Shown in pieces: positions 1-10,688 of a stretch of DNA of 64,000 nucleotides (its first letter is position 1; every line of letters starts with the position of its first letter). Made by a program: the position numbers and the translations under genes. This stretch comes from Cliona cf. orientalis. Its lineage: Eukaryota > Porifera > Demospongiae > Clionaida > Clionaidae. The notes beneath the pieces are model-generated. The model made no database searches and had not been told where the DNA came from. It was given only the letters and a program-made list of their open reading frames with translations. The DNA lies in the NCBI GenBank assembly GCA_963930775.1, contig OZ005689.1, forward strand, positions 35,170,694 to 35,234,693, given 5' to 3'.

Positions 1-979
1 TCAGTACACTTTACTATAATATACCGTACACTTGTGAAAGAGGGCCCACTACAGAATGTTGGCCAACCCCCCACTTTGGGCTCGATTTCCTGCTAAGGTC
101 TAGTGTTTACTTGAATATGCACCCATGTGTAGCTGATCGCAGCTCAAATGGGTGGTTTATGAGGACTAAGCTTCAAATAATCTATGAAGATTGATAAGTA
201 ACCTGATAAACAGCCTTAAGACTAAACCTAACTAGCTTTATGCCACGCTTCAGCACAAACGATCGTGCACGGCTAGCTATCGTAGCTATGCCCACTTAAT
301 ACAGCTGCAATCAACGACACACGGTGAAGTATCACGGCCACTCTTGCTTTGGATTGGTAACCATGCTTGAATAAGGCTGAAATCAATAGTAACCACTGCT
401 ACTATTCAAATTGTGATGGTAGCATGGGTAACCTGATACCTCAAATATTGGCCCAATGTAAGGTTCACCACCTATAGGCCCTCTTTTGCGAGGGTACGGT
501 ATATATAGCAGACAAGTTTCTAGCTGCTGTACATGTCCCAGTTGCTTATCTGGCAGTTACCTTGCTACATACAGCAGACACTTCAATTTAATGCACCATT
601 GATTGGCTTTGCACAAATAGGGTTTCATTGGGGGGGGGGGCTTAAATTAATTTCTGGTATATACGTTCTCCTTGAAAAGATCAAGAAGATATCTTGATAA
701 TCCGGACACTAAAAAATTGGGGTCCAAGCTTAAGGGTGTCCAGATTAGAGGTTTGGTTGTATAATTCTGATACATGAAATGCTCATAACCTACTACTTAC
801 TGTCCAGGCTTGAATTGGCTAGCTACATGTACAGCAGTTGTTTGGGGTCAACAGACAGACTAGAAATTTGGCACACTTGGGTGAATATTTTAATGTCGAT
901 CATCACAGCTAGTGGATCACGTGATCGCGCATACATGTAATACATATTATACGTAATGTTAATCATGCAACAAGATACC
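1..979. other. Intergenic, no gene recognised
   Basis: I see no coding region, RNA gene or paired repeat ends here. A G homopolymer lies near 630-640. The stretch ends at the TTAA target site of the first piggyBac element. Confidence 0.5.
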
Positions 980-1092
980 TTAACCGATTACACGCGAGAG
1001 ACGCCTTAAGGCGCATGCGTGAGCATGTCGTTAAGCGCGAGAGACGCCTTGAGGATACAGCTGTAGAGCGTCCACTATAGAGACCGCTTGCG

Positions 1093-3158
1093 TCAATCGT
1101 CAGGAACGATAGCTTATCTGATATCTCTCGCTATCTGCACTTTGTTGAGAATGCCACCCTTACTCCGAGAGGATCTCCAGGCTATGATCGACTTGGAAAG
1201 GTGCGACCTGTTATTGACCATCTCTCGTCACGCTTCTCTGACCTCTATGATCCACATAGAGAGGTAGCTGTCGACGAGGCCATGATAAAGTTCACAGGTC
1301 GCTCCACCTTGAAGCAGTACATGCCCATGAAGCCAGTGAAGCGAGGTATCAAGGTGTGGGCCCTAGCCGATAGTCACAATGGATATTTCCACAAATTCCA
1401 AGTTTATACCGGCAAGGAGGGGAGTGGAGAGAAGCAGCTGGGTCAGAGGGTGGTCAAGGATCTCACGCAGCACCTAAAGGGAAAAAATCACCATGTCTTT
1501 TTCGACAACTTTTTCACAAGCGAGAAGCTGTTGCGTGATTTAGCCGAAGATGACATATACGTGTGTGGGACTGCCCGAAAGGACCGTAGAGGCTTTCCTC
1601 CGGCTTTGAAGACGGCAAAACTAAAGAATAGGTGTGCATGTGTGCGTGCATGTGTGTATATGCATGTGTATGGATGATGTGTAAGCCCTCATCTGTGCGT
1701 GTGCATGTACGAGAGAAATTTGTGAATAATGCATGGAGCAGCAAATAAGTGTTGCACAGTTTTACACAAAAATATTCCAACTTACTAGGGATCTCTTGAG
1801 ACTGTGCTGAGTTTGCTGGGTGGATACGTGCATGTGTGTATGCGTGTGTACATGTGCGTATGCATGTACGAGAGAAATTTGTGAATAATGCATGGAGCAG
1901 CAAATAAGTGTTGCACAGTTTTACACAAAAATATTCCAACTTACTAGGGATCTCTTGAGACTGTGCTGAGTGTGCTGGGTGGATACGTACGTGTGTATGC
2001 GTGTGCACATGTGCGTATGCATGTACGAGAGAAATTTGTGAATAATGCATGGAGAAGCAAATAAGTGTTGCACAGTTTTACACAAAAATATTTCAACTTA
2101 CTAGGGATCTCTTGAGACTGTGCTGAGTGTGCTGGGTGGATACATGCATGTGTGTATGCGTGTGTGCATGTGTGTATGCATGTACGAGAGAAATTTGTGA
2201 GTAATGCATGGGAAGCAAATGTGTGCTTGGGTGGATATCAATTGTTAGCCTGGTATGTAAGCAAGCATGTGCACATAAGTATGTTCACACACACATTTTT
2301 ATACATATGTTTAGTATTATGAACATGTACATAATTATATGCTTACCGTCCACTGTGCTGGGATTGACTATCGCTGTAGCATCACGGTAATGGTATCCTA
2401 GCATGTGTGTGTGTAGTTTTACATGTGTGTCTGTGTGCGTGTACATGTGTACGAGTGTGTGTACATGATAAACACAATTGGCTTTGACACAAAAAAACAC
2501 TTACACTTTTATAGAGGAGAATCAGTAACTGTCCAGGCTGGAAAGGTGTCTGCAAGTGCATGGATGGATCGAAAGACGGTGATGGTGATGTCTACCAACT
2601 GTCAGCCGTCAAGTTGTGGCACAGTCAGTAGAAAGCAGCGAGATGGAACCAGCCTGGAAGTACCCTGCCCTGAGAGCATCATATCGTACAACAGATTTAT
2701 GGGAGGAGTGGATCGTGGTGATCAGCTGCGTGGGTACTACCGCTGCCGATCAAGGAGCAGGAAGTTTTACAAATATATCTTTTTTTTCTCCTTGATGTGG
2801 CAATCACAAATGCCTACATACTGATGAAGTCCTCTGGCCGACCTTGCCCCTTCAAAGATTTCAAATCCTTTCGACTACAGCTCGCAAAGGAGCTCATCGG
2901 CGAGTATTGTAGTCGTAAACGTCGAGGTCGTGGAGGAGATGTCATCCACCCTCTTCCCTTTCGTCACTTCCCCATCAGGTTGGACGCCAACGATGAACCA
3001 CGACGTCCACGGGGACCTTGTGCTTTTTTCACCGTGACATCCATGATCGACGAGTCCTCTCCACCTGGTACTGCCGGGAGTGCAGAGAGTGGTTGTGCCA
3101 TAGTGGTGATCCATCGGATGACTGTTTCCTGAAATGGCACAAACGACTACATGTCTAA
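1093..3158 (+). pseudogene. piggyBac transposase, N-truncated and frameshifted
   Basis: Homology begins abruptly near 1093 (DISRYLHFVENATLTPRG), so the N-terminal half is missing. The first catalytic Asp is in VDEAMIKF, the second in FFDNFFTS and the third in GGVDRGDQLRGYY, so all three remain. Exon 1 runs to 1631. A GT-AG intron (1632-2514) fits the frame exactly and holds a minisatellite. Exon 2 resumes at GESVTVQ. Two one-base frame switches follow, both in T runs (about 2780-2788 and 3024-3029). Beyond the second, the reading frame gives a Cys-rich tail (WYCRECREWLC...CFLKWHK) ending at 3156-3158, the usual C-terminal zinc-binding region of piggyBac transposases. Because both shifts lie in homopolymers, decay and assembly error are both possible; the missing N-terminus argues that it is non-functional. 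Confidence 0.85.
1690..2225 (+). repeat. Minisatellite, about 158-bp unit
   Basis: The phrase gtacgagagaaatttgtg recurs at 1707, 1866, 2023 and 2182, giving a period of 157-159 bp and three full units plus a partial one. Each unit also holds a TG-rich (tgtgtatgcgtgtg) segment. The array lies wholly inside the putative intron of the piggyBac-1 transposase. Confidence 0.9.
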
Positions 3159-3791
3159 CTAGTACTAATAATTTAGTATCATCTGTACGCTGTTCTCTCT
3201 ACATTTGAGTATAAATCTTGAGCAAATGCTCATCATAGCCATACTTACAAAGTGTATATATAGTATAATAAGGTCAGGGAAGGTATGAAACTGGCTTTCT
3301 ACGCTAAACACTGTAGCACAAATTATCACTAACCCTCGCGTGGCTAGTTGAAACCTCACCATAAAATTGATTTTCACCCGCACGCGTGACCTAAGCTTTC
3401 TGAGTTGCTACACAAGCGCTACATTGACTGGAGTTACTTACAATTGGTTCTGTATCCCGTAGCTACTTTAATATACCCATCCTATGCCCTTTGCCGATAT
3501 AACGGCCAATGTATAGCTACATTTTTTTACCCGTTCAACTTACGTTATCGTTTGTTCGGGCGAGATCCAGCCAGCAATCGTCGTCGATCATGGTACCAGG
3601 TCATCTTGGGTGTCAATCGATAGCTCTGCCATCACTCTCCACGTTGATACAAACTTGTCCGTACAAAATGTGAAGCGTCTTGGAGATATGACCCTTGGCA
3701 GTCACATGGTATGTAATATTTCACTCCGCCCAAAATTAATTTCGCTATCACAGAGCACGCGCGCGTCACACTTCCGCGTGTAATCGGTTAA

Positions 3792-4070
3792 GGACAGGTT
3801 TAATTATGAGTACTTAATTTTGCAATTTGGCTACCCCTCACATTTTGCTGGTAATAGTACTAACAATTGCGGAATTGTAACAAATGAACCACACTCACAC
3901 CGGTGATGCTCAGAAACCTGTAAGCTCTGTTGACCCCTACTTTTTGCGCTTGACAATGTGATGAACATTGTTTACACTTTGCCCAAATGAGGCTCAACAA
4001 GGGAGTCACTGCTATAAGCCCCAGAGCAGCTAGATCTCTTCATCATACAGACAAGCTAGCTAGCATTTTT
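3792..4070. other. Intergenic, nothing recognised
   Basis: AT-rich sequence between the right end of piggyBac-1 and the LINE copy. No coding or paired repeat signal was seen. Confidence 0.4.
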
Positions 4071-4074
4071 TTTT

Positions 4075-5072
4075 AACTTTCTGCATTACAAAGCAGTGGA
4101 TACACAATAGCAAAAGCTAATAGAGTGTGCACCCAGGGAACTAAGGAACAAAAACAAAGGACAGAATACATACTTAAGTGAAGAGCAAACGGTTAAATGA
4201 AGGTAGTGGTGCACACCTGGCTATCATCAAGAGAATTCCATGCAGCAATACTACTTGGCACAAATGAATTATTGGTACGTGCAAATGGACAGCTAAGAGT
4301 GTCAGTTCTAGCTAGTCTCTCCAAGTGAGCTGCCTGCCTCTGAAATAAAGCCTCCGGAAAATAGCATAGATTGTGGACGATCTTGTACACTTGTGCTAGT
4401 TTTAGATGCACCTTCTTTCACTCAGTCTAGGGATATCAGTTACTTTGAGCAAACAGTTATAGTTAGCATCCCATTGATGTGTAACAAGTTTCAAAGCAAA
4501 CGTTTGGACTGATTCCAACTTGTCAATGTCATTCTGCATGTAGGGGGTCCCACAATTGTGCGGCATACTCCAGGTGCGGGTGCACCAGACTGAGGTAGAA
4601 AGTACTGATCCTTGTGGCACACCAGAAGATACCAGTGCTTGGCTAGAAGTGGCTCCTTTAACTACAACTCTTTGTTTCCTCTGGGTGAGATAATCGGTTA
4701 TCCATGCCAATAGATTGTTATGCAGTTGCAACTTTTCAATCAATAATTTGTGAGGTACACTGTCAAACGCCTTCTTATAGTCCAGGAACACGGCACAGAT
4801 CTCTTTGCCCGATTCCATCAGCTGGAGCCATCTATGAATTGTTAGGAGAAGAGTGGTTACCGTTGAGCATCCAGCTCGGAAGCCCCATTGAGACTTTAAA
4901 AGTGGATGAAACTCCTCCAGGTGGCATAGAATGAGTGAGCAAATGTGCTCCTCCAGCACTTTGCTGAGGATGCTCAACAAGGAAATAGGTCTGTAGTTTT
5001 TTGGGTCATGGACTGTAGAGGACTTTGAGTGATTTTCACAGTTGTGCCTGGATGACAACCTCCAGCTACAGT
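4075..5072 (-). mobile_element. LINE copy A (CR1/L2-like), internally deleted
   Basis: On the minus strand a reverse transcriptase fragment reads DPKNYRPISLLSILSKVLE and later FLDYKKAFDSVPH and SSGVPQGSVL, typical of APE-type LINEs. It then jumps directly to the C-terminal part (DIDKLESVQTFALKLVTHQW), so the segment with the YADD catalytic box has been deleted. The 3' untranslated tail (4075-4200) matches the 3' end of copy B at 11690-11822 in reverse orientation, which identifies the same family. The copy is 5'-truncated. It cannot be active. Confidence 0.82.
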
Positions 5073-5611
5073 ACAGGTAAAAAAAAATTGGCAGTAGTTA
5101 CATCCCAAGTACGTCTTACTACAAAACTTCGTCTAACTTCATTTAACTACTTCTAACTTCAGTAAAGTCAGACCACTCTGTAATTTCATAGCGGGGTAAA
5201 AGCACAAAACAACAAATGGCTTCTGTACATGCGTTTTTGGTGGGTAGCCTATTAGTGGAGCAATATCAAATGAAGTTAGAAGTAAATACCCCTATTGTGG
5301 TATCAACAGTTCCGCAGTACATAAACATGGTGGTGTTTGTGGTTCAATAGATTCAGTAGATTTGGTGTATAATGTAGAAAGTATTACCGCAGACACAATT
5401 ACGTGTACATGTATGTACATGTACACGTTCCATTGTGTGTGGCTGATGTGACGTAAATACCCTTAGTGGTATTTGTGGTTGTACACATATATTCAGCGTA
5501 ATTACCTTTACACCAAGTTATCTATAAAATCAGAAGTTTGTATCACTGATACTGATCTGCTTAGATGTTGAAACTTACGTAGGTAGAACAAAAGCTGTCT
5601 AGATCTTCAAA
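5073..5611. other. Flank upstream of the Tc1/mariner gene
   Basis: This stretch presumably holds the left part of the Tc1/mariner element. CAGTACAGGT preceded by TA occurs near 5077, but no matching inverted copy was found downstream. A short inverted pair (TACTTCTAACTTCA near 5148 and its complement near 5270) is present. Confidence 0.3.
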
Positions 5612-6622
5612 ATGACCAAGCTTACTACTGAAGGCAAGAAACTGATTTTGAAGCTACGTTCCCAAGGATATACTAGCTCTAACATAGTGCAGGGACTAAA
5701 CACTTACTTGAGCATTAGTGTTAGTCGCCAAACAGTAAATCGCTTCCTACTCAACTACAAAATTTCAAAGTCATTGACGAGAAGAATGGGATCTGGAAGG
5801 CCATGCAAGATGCCTTCTGAAGCCCTTCGCATTGTGGAAGCAAAAATGCAAGCAGATGATGAAACTACAGCAATGCAACTATTGGATTTACTACGACGAA
5901 GTGGAGTGCACATCAGTCTTTCAACTGTTAAACGCTGCCGACAAAGCTTGGGATGGACTTTTCATGGAACAAGGTACTGCCAAATGATTCGTGAGCCGAA
6001 TAAAGTAAAGCGGCTAGAATTTGCAAACAAATGCTTGGCAGAAAATGATAATTTTAATGATGTCATCTGGACTGATGAAACTTCAGTGCAGTTGGAGTGC
6101 CACCGCAGGCATTGCTTTCGGAAACATAATCAGAAACCTAGACTAAAACCACGACCAAAACATCCTATCAAGGTTCATGTGTGGGGTGGTATTAGCAAGC
6201 GAGGTGCAACTCAAGTTTGCATATTTGAGGGGAAAATGGATGCTCCATTCTATGTCCAAATACTTAATCATTATCTGGTTCCATTTGTCCAAACTGAATT
6301 CCCATCTACCCACCGACTGATGCAAGATAGTGATCCAAAGCACACTTCTCGACTTGCCAAAGAATTTTTTGAACAAAATCAGATAACTTGGTGGAAAACT
6401 CCCCCAGAATCACCTGATATGAACCCCATTGAAAACGTTTGGCATGAACTCAAGGAATTCATTCGAAGGGAAGCCAAACCAAAAAGTAAGCAGCAATTGA
6501 TTGATGGTATACAACAATTCTGGAGGACAATGACGAAGGAGAAGTGTTGTCGCTATATCAATCATATTCACAAGGTTATTCCCAAAGTAATTGAAAATTC
6601 AGGAAATGCCACTGGTTACTGA
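5612..6622 (+). CDS. Tc1/mariner transposase, intact ORF
   Basis: A single uninterrupted 336-residue frame, the usual Tc1 length, encoding a cut-and-paste transposase that inserts at TA. The N-terminus is helix-turn-helix-like (KLILKLRSQGYTSSNIV, then VSRQTVNRFLLNY) with a GRP-type linker (GSGRPCK). The catalytic triad is visible: Asp in IWTDETSVQLE, Asp in MQDSDPKHTS, and Glu in NPIENVWHELK, with 34 residues between the last two (DD34E). WGGISKRG is the usual conserved glycine-rich box. The start Met is the first in frame. There are no stops or shifts, so this may be a young or active copy, although I could not define its terminal inverted repeats. It is the cleanest transposase in the window. 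Confidence 0.93.
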   Translation: MTKLTTEGKKLILKLRSQGYTSSNIVQGLNTYLSISVSRQTVNRFLLNYKISKSLTRRMGSGRPCKMPSEALRIVEAKMQADDETTAMQLLDLLRRSGVHISLSTVKRCRQSLGWTFHGTRYCQMIREPNKVKRLEFANKCLAENDNFNDVIWTDETSVQLECHRRHCFRKHNQKPRLKPRPKHPIKVHVWGGISKRGATQVCIFEGKMDAPFYVQILNHYLVPFVQTEFPSTHRLMQDSDPKHTSRLAKEFFEQNQITWWKTPPESPDMNPIENVWHELKEFIRREAKPKSKQQLIDGIQQFWRTMTKEKCCRYINHIHKVIPKVIENSGNATGY

Positions 6623-7338
6623 CTGAATTTTCTTAGAACTTCCTTATTCAAGAACTTCATACTTAACAGTTCAGGATAAAAATTATTACCAGTGTGTTGT
6701 TTCTAACAAATTTTTGCATGGTTCTTAATTTTCACAGATAGATTTGTCATTGTAAATCTAAGTAAGGATCACAAATATTTCAATCTCATAATAATATTAC
6801 AGAGTAATGGTGGACACGAGTCAAGTGCAGGTATAAAACTTGGAGCCACGAAAATGGGAGGCAACTTTGCACTAGCAAAAATTAATTGTACTTATAAATG
6901 TACTAAACGGTCCAACTGCTTATACAGTGTTCTCCCCAGCATACATAAGGCATGTCGGCCCAACAAGCCTTCAGTTTATAATTCCCTTTGATGTGGAAAT
7001 AGTGCTGATCCATAAGCTTTGATGTAGCCACAGTTCCACCCAAGCTATGCCCTATTATCATGCCTTAAATTTTGCCTAGGGAGAACACTGTTATAATTTG
7101 ACAAGTAATATCTTGAACACTTAGTCACATTCCAAGCTACTATCAAATAGACCTGGTATGCCAAAACCCAAACACTTCCTTGTGTGTATGTGTGTGGGGG
7201 GGGGGGGGTGAGAGCATGCACACTCCACTTAAATTTATGTTGGCAGGTTAATTCAAATGATGTTAGCCTTAAATTTGCAAAACCAAACAAAATTGTACAT
7301 AGTGAAAGTTTTTTTGTGCATGGCCTAAACAATGAAGT
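6623..7338. other. Spacer between Tc1 and the BEN-like gene
   Basis: It should contain the right part of the Tc1 element and the 3' flank of the minus-strand gene. A long G run follows a TG tract at about 7180-7208. No coding feature is supported. Confidence 0.4.
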
Positions 7339-9599
7339 TTATTTATTTTTCTTTTGCTCCCTCCTGAGATTCTGGCACTTCTTCGAAATTGCTTTAACGC
7401 ACTTATCTTTCCACAATTCCTTTATATCGGGAACCTTTCCCCTATACATTCTAATCACAATGTCCTCAATGTCGGAAATCTTATCTGGATCTAATATCTT
7501 TAATTTCCCACGATCACCACTGATGGAACTTGCCTTCAAAGTCTCTTCGTCAAAGAGGACATCAGCTGCCAAACGTACTGCCAAACGACCGGCATTGGCA
7601 GGGTCCTTAAACAAGTTCTGCCTTAAAATTTTTTCAATCTTCTCATTTGAGGGGTTGAGGGCAGGCTTAACTGCAATTGAAAGTTGTGATCAGGCTCTGG
7701 AGTTTTCTCTTGTGTGCCAATTGGTATCCCCAGTTGATAGGATATGATGCTTAATACATCATCATCCATTAGAAACGTACTGTCATTCGAGGGGCACTGT
7801 TGAAGACTCAGTGAAGGTTGCATGTAATTGCAAAAACTCGAACAGTGAGCCTGCTGCTGGTCAGGTAGTTGCAGCTGAAAATGCTGAAGTGGCTGCGAGG
7901 AGGAAGGTGGCTGGATGGGCGGCTGCGAGGAGGGAGGCGGCTGGACGGGCGGCTGCGAGGTGAGAGGCGGCTGGACGGGCGGCTGCGAGGAGGGAGGCTG
8001 CTGGACGGGCGGCTGCGAGGTGAGAGGCGGCTGGACAGGCGGCTGCGAGGAGGGTGGCTGCTGGATGGGCGGCTGCGAGGAGGGAGGCGGCTGGACGGTG
8101 AGAGGCGGCTGGACTGGTGGCTGCAAGGAGGGAGGCGGCTGGACAGGCGGCTGCGAGGTGAGAGGCGGCAGGACAGGCGGCTGCAAGGTGGGAGGCAGCT
8201 GCGAGGTGGGAGGCGGCTGGACAGGCGGCTGCGAGGTGAGAGGCGGCAGGACAGGCTGCTGCGAGGAGGGAGGCGGCTGGACAGGCGGCTGCGAGGAGGG
8301 AGGCGGCTGGACAGGCGGCTGCGAGGTGAGAGGCGGCAGGACAGGCGGCTGCGAGGAGGGAGGTGGAGGTGGCTGGACCTGCTGGATAGGCAGCTGCCTG
8401 TGGCTTAGTTGTTGACTCAGCATTGACTCCACTTTTGCCAATCTGGCCTCAAGATTTTTGGGTGCTTCATCGGCAGCTACATGTAGAGATACAATATAAA
8501 TCTAAACTTTGTGAACTATGAAATACTAGTACCCATAAAAAAGGTAAATCTTTGGGCATACATTTTATGTTTTGGGTTTGGATTTTAACCACACAATGTA
8601 TAAGTATACAAGTATTGCTTAACTTTGGCTGTACATTGCCCGTGAGCAAATACATACACATGTACATGTACTCTTACAAGTATCAAAGGCCAGTGTATAG
8701 ATTAACATAGACGGGACACCCCAGATCCACCCCCCTCCCCTCTAAAGTTGCCAAGTGTTACATTATTGTAGAGTGTGATATAAATTTTGTGTATATGCCA
8801 TGGATATCACTAGAAAGTCGCAGAGATCATAAATTCTATATTTTCCTGGAAAGCATCCCACCCCGGCCCCTACGCTACAATTTCCCCCCTCTATGAAAAA
8901 TATTAATCCTGTATTAATCCCTGCATAAATACTGTAACATATGCACATACACTTACGTGTTTGGGTTGAAGCATCCTCTACACTTAACTGTGTTTGGGTT
9001 GAAGCATCCTTTGCATTTGATTGAAATTTCTGATGCACAGTATCCACTTCCATCCTTTGGGGAACAGCTGTTGTAGAGTGTATTAGCAATAAAAAAACTG
9101 CAGCACAAGTTAAATTTATTTATAGCACACTTACGTAGCAAAAATTTCCCCCCTTCTTTTTTCGGTTTCTTGGCTGACCCACATTCAGATGTGGAGGCTG
9201 CAGAGGCTCTTTTCTTGGCCTTTACTGAAGCTAGTGAGCACAGTAGAATCAGTTAATTAATGTTAGAAAGGATAGGATATGTGGAAATTACTGACACTGC
9301 AAACACTGCACTGCAAACATAATACAATTAGCAATACTTGAAGCTGTACCATCTATCCATGCAGGACTAAAAGTTATGGGTGGAGTATTTAGCATGCTTT
9401 ATGGTTGTAGCTTACCTGTGCTTGGAGCGATGATACCATGCCAGTACTTTCGCTTTCCATGTGACCAGTAAATGGTCACAGGAGTTCCCTCTGTTAGCTC
9501 AGGAGGAGGGTCAACAATAGTTTCCGCTGGTACACTATGGGTCTTCCCATCATATTTTGGGGAATTATTCCCCTTCCAGGTTACCCATACGTAGTCCAT
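7339..9599 (-). CDS. BEN-domain-like protein, five exons, 472 aa
   Basis: Exons by splice signals and frame, minus strand: 9599-9416, 9230-9135, 9067-8957, 8476-7781 and 7670-7339. Every junction is GT-AG and every intron is phase 1; the exon lengths sum to 473 codons with stop. The last intron (donor GTACGT at 7780, acceptor TTGCAG at 7671, 110 bp) removes an otherwise apparent frameshift. Protein order: an N-terminal segment with WVTWKG and IYWSHGKRKYW (two similar Trp-rich motifs), a basic KAKKRASAAS region that could be a nuclear signal, a duplicated DASTQT motif, a short predicted coiled coil (NLEARLAKVESMLSQQL), a long Pro/Gln minisatellite region, and a C-terminal domain (RLAVRLAADVLFD...LDPDKISDIEDIV...LWKDKCVKAISKKC) that resembles BEN domains, which bind DNA or chromatin partners. 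A related organisation is seen at 44351-45669. Gene structure is firm; the BEN assignment is by eye. Confidence 0.75.
7890..8375 (-). repeat. Coding Pro/Gln minisatellite in the BEN-like gene
   Basis: About sixteen imperfect copies of a roughly 30-bp unit of the type cggctggacgggcggctgcg. On the minus strand they encode variants of SQPPVQPPPS, interchanging PPPSSQPPVQ and PPLTSQPPVQ. The frame is kept throughout despite unit changes, which suggests selection or recent homogenisation. Long open frames on the plus strand here are only shadows of the repeat. Confidence 0.9.
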
Positions 9600-9606
9600 A
9601 TTGACT

Positions 9607-9664
9607 CAACTCAGCTCTCACCAAAAAACAACAATCAACTCAGCTCTCACCAAAAAACAACAGT
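9607..9664. repeat. 29-bp tandem duplication upstream of the BEN-like gene
   Basis: Two nearly identical copies of caactcagctctcacc plus an A-rich tail lie directly upstream of the presumed start codon at 9599, in the likely 5' untranslated or promoter region. Confidence 0.8.
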
Positions 9665-9902
9665 TAAACTTAAACTGTGAATAGTAGTATTTTTCTGGAT
9701 TTAAATACACTACCCAGGACCACTGGTCAGTACTAGTGCATGTGAAGTACCACTGGCCCATCCTACTGGTGTGTGTAGTTGATTTGCTGCCACCATTGTG
9801 GCCATCAGCACACTCTTGCATAGGTGAGAATAGTATCAAGTGGTAGCTACTGGCTACAGAGGAATCAGAAATGTTTCTGGTTGTGTATCACACTCCACTC
9901 CC

Positions 9903-10144
9903 CTTGCACCACATACAGAGTTAGAGGCATGTACTTGTGGCTACTGGAGTTACTCCAGAGTGCCACTGTGGGGTAGCGCAGTTACCTCTACAATGAATCT
10001 GTTTAAGTCAAGGTAGCTACTGCCTTGCACCACATACAGAGGTAGAGGCATGTACTTGTGGCCACTGGAGTTACTCCAGAGTGCCACTGTGGGGTAGCGC
10101 AGTTACCTCTACAATGAATCTGTTTAAGTCAAGGTAGTTACTGG
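9903..10144. repeat. 121-bp tandem duplication
   Basis: Two adjacent copies starting cttgcaccacatacagag at 9903 and 10024, differing at only a few bases. No coding content was seen. Confidence 0.9.
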
Positions 10145-10224
10145 TACTGAGGGAATTACTCCTGGAAGCCATACACACATAATCAACCCGTCCAGGTGGT
10201 ATAAAGGTATTTGGGGGTAACTGC

Positions 10225-10688
10225 CTACAAGTACCTTTCTGTACTAAATAGATCCGTAACTATCAGTAGTTGCGGCAAGTTTTTTTTGAGCTGTACTGTA
10301 CTCTTAATAACGATTCCATTGTGATTTGAATTACATAGGGGAGGAATAACATCACAAGAGTTAATCAAAGCTGCATTTGAGACAACCAAATCAATGAGAC
10401 TAGTGTGTCCATTGTGATGCACATGTGTTGGATGAAAAGAAAAGACACGTGACAAGGATTCAAGTTTATGAAACAATGGATGGCATGAGTGATTACAAAA
10501 ATTAACATTAAAATCTCCCAGTAGTAAATTAAAATTTGAATAGTGCGATACTAAGAGAGACTCTAAGTACAAAGAGTATCAAAAATAAAAGATGAGGAAC
10601 TAGGTGGCCTATAAAACAATGATATGCATGCTTTACATAAATCTTTCTGAACAACTACAGAGAGTATTTCTAGTCCCTCATACCCAGG
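10225..10688 (-). pseudogene. LINE endonuclease fragment (inverted 5' part of copy B)
   Basis: The minus strand encodes part of an apurinic-type endonuclease: LFYRPPSSS, then LLGDFNVNF and SLIDLVVSN, the conserved core of CR1/L2-type LINE endonucleases. It abuts, head to head, a plus-strand reverse transcriptase fragment of what is probably the same LINE copy at about 10689. The 5' piece being inverted relative to the 3' piece matches insertion by twin priming. Confidence 0.8.

Larger units (their letters stand above)
984..3787 (+). mobile_element. piggyBac-1 element, TTAA-flanked
   Basis: The left end reads TTAA (980-983) followed by CCGATTACACGCG (984-996). The right end reads CGCGTGTAATCGG (3775-3787) followed by TTAA (3788-3791). 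This is a perfect 13-bp terminal inverted repeat inside a duplicated TTAA, the hallmark of piggyBac elements. Just inside the left end a block GAGAGACGCCTTRAGG occurs twice (about 996-1055), a likely subterminal repeat. The element is 2.8 kb and carries the broken transposase at 1093-3158 and an intronic minisatellite. The initial seven bases CCGATTA are shared with the element at 12230-13971. Confidence 0.88.

Noticed and set aside
1514..2050. A 178-codon minus-strand frame rich in His/Thr
   Set aside because: Produced by the 158-bp minisatellite and its TG-rich parts; no family features.
1690..2225. CRISPR-like array
   Set aside because: The unit is 158 bp without spacers of uniform size, and the genome is eukaryotic.
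5073..6850. Terminal inverted repeats of the Tc1/mariner element
   Set aside because: A TA-CAGTACAGG start was seen near 5077 and a similar direct phrase near 6668, but not in inverted orientation, so ends were not called.
7623..7690. Frameshift in the first BEN-like gene
   Set aside because: A 110-bp GT-AG phase-1 intron (7780-7671) restores the frame exactly, so the gene is considered intact.
7869..8415. Two long plus-strand open frames rich in Arg/Gly/Trp
   Set aside because: They are shadows of the Pro/Gln minisatellite on the minus strand, whose splicing and codon phases are consistent.
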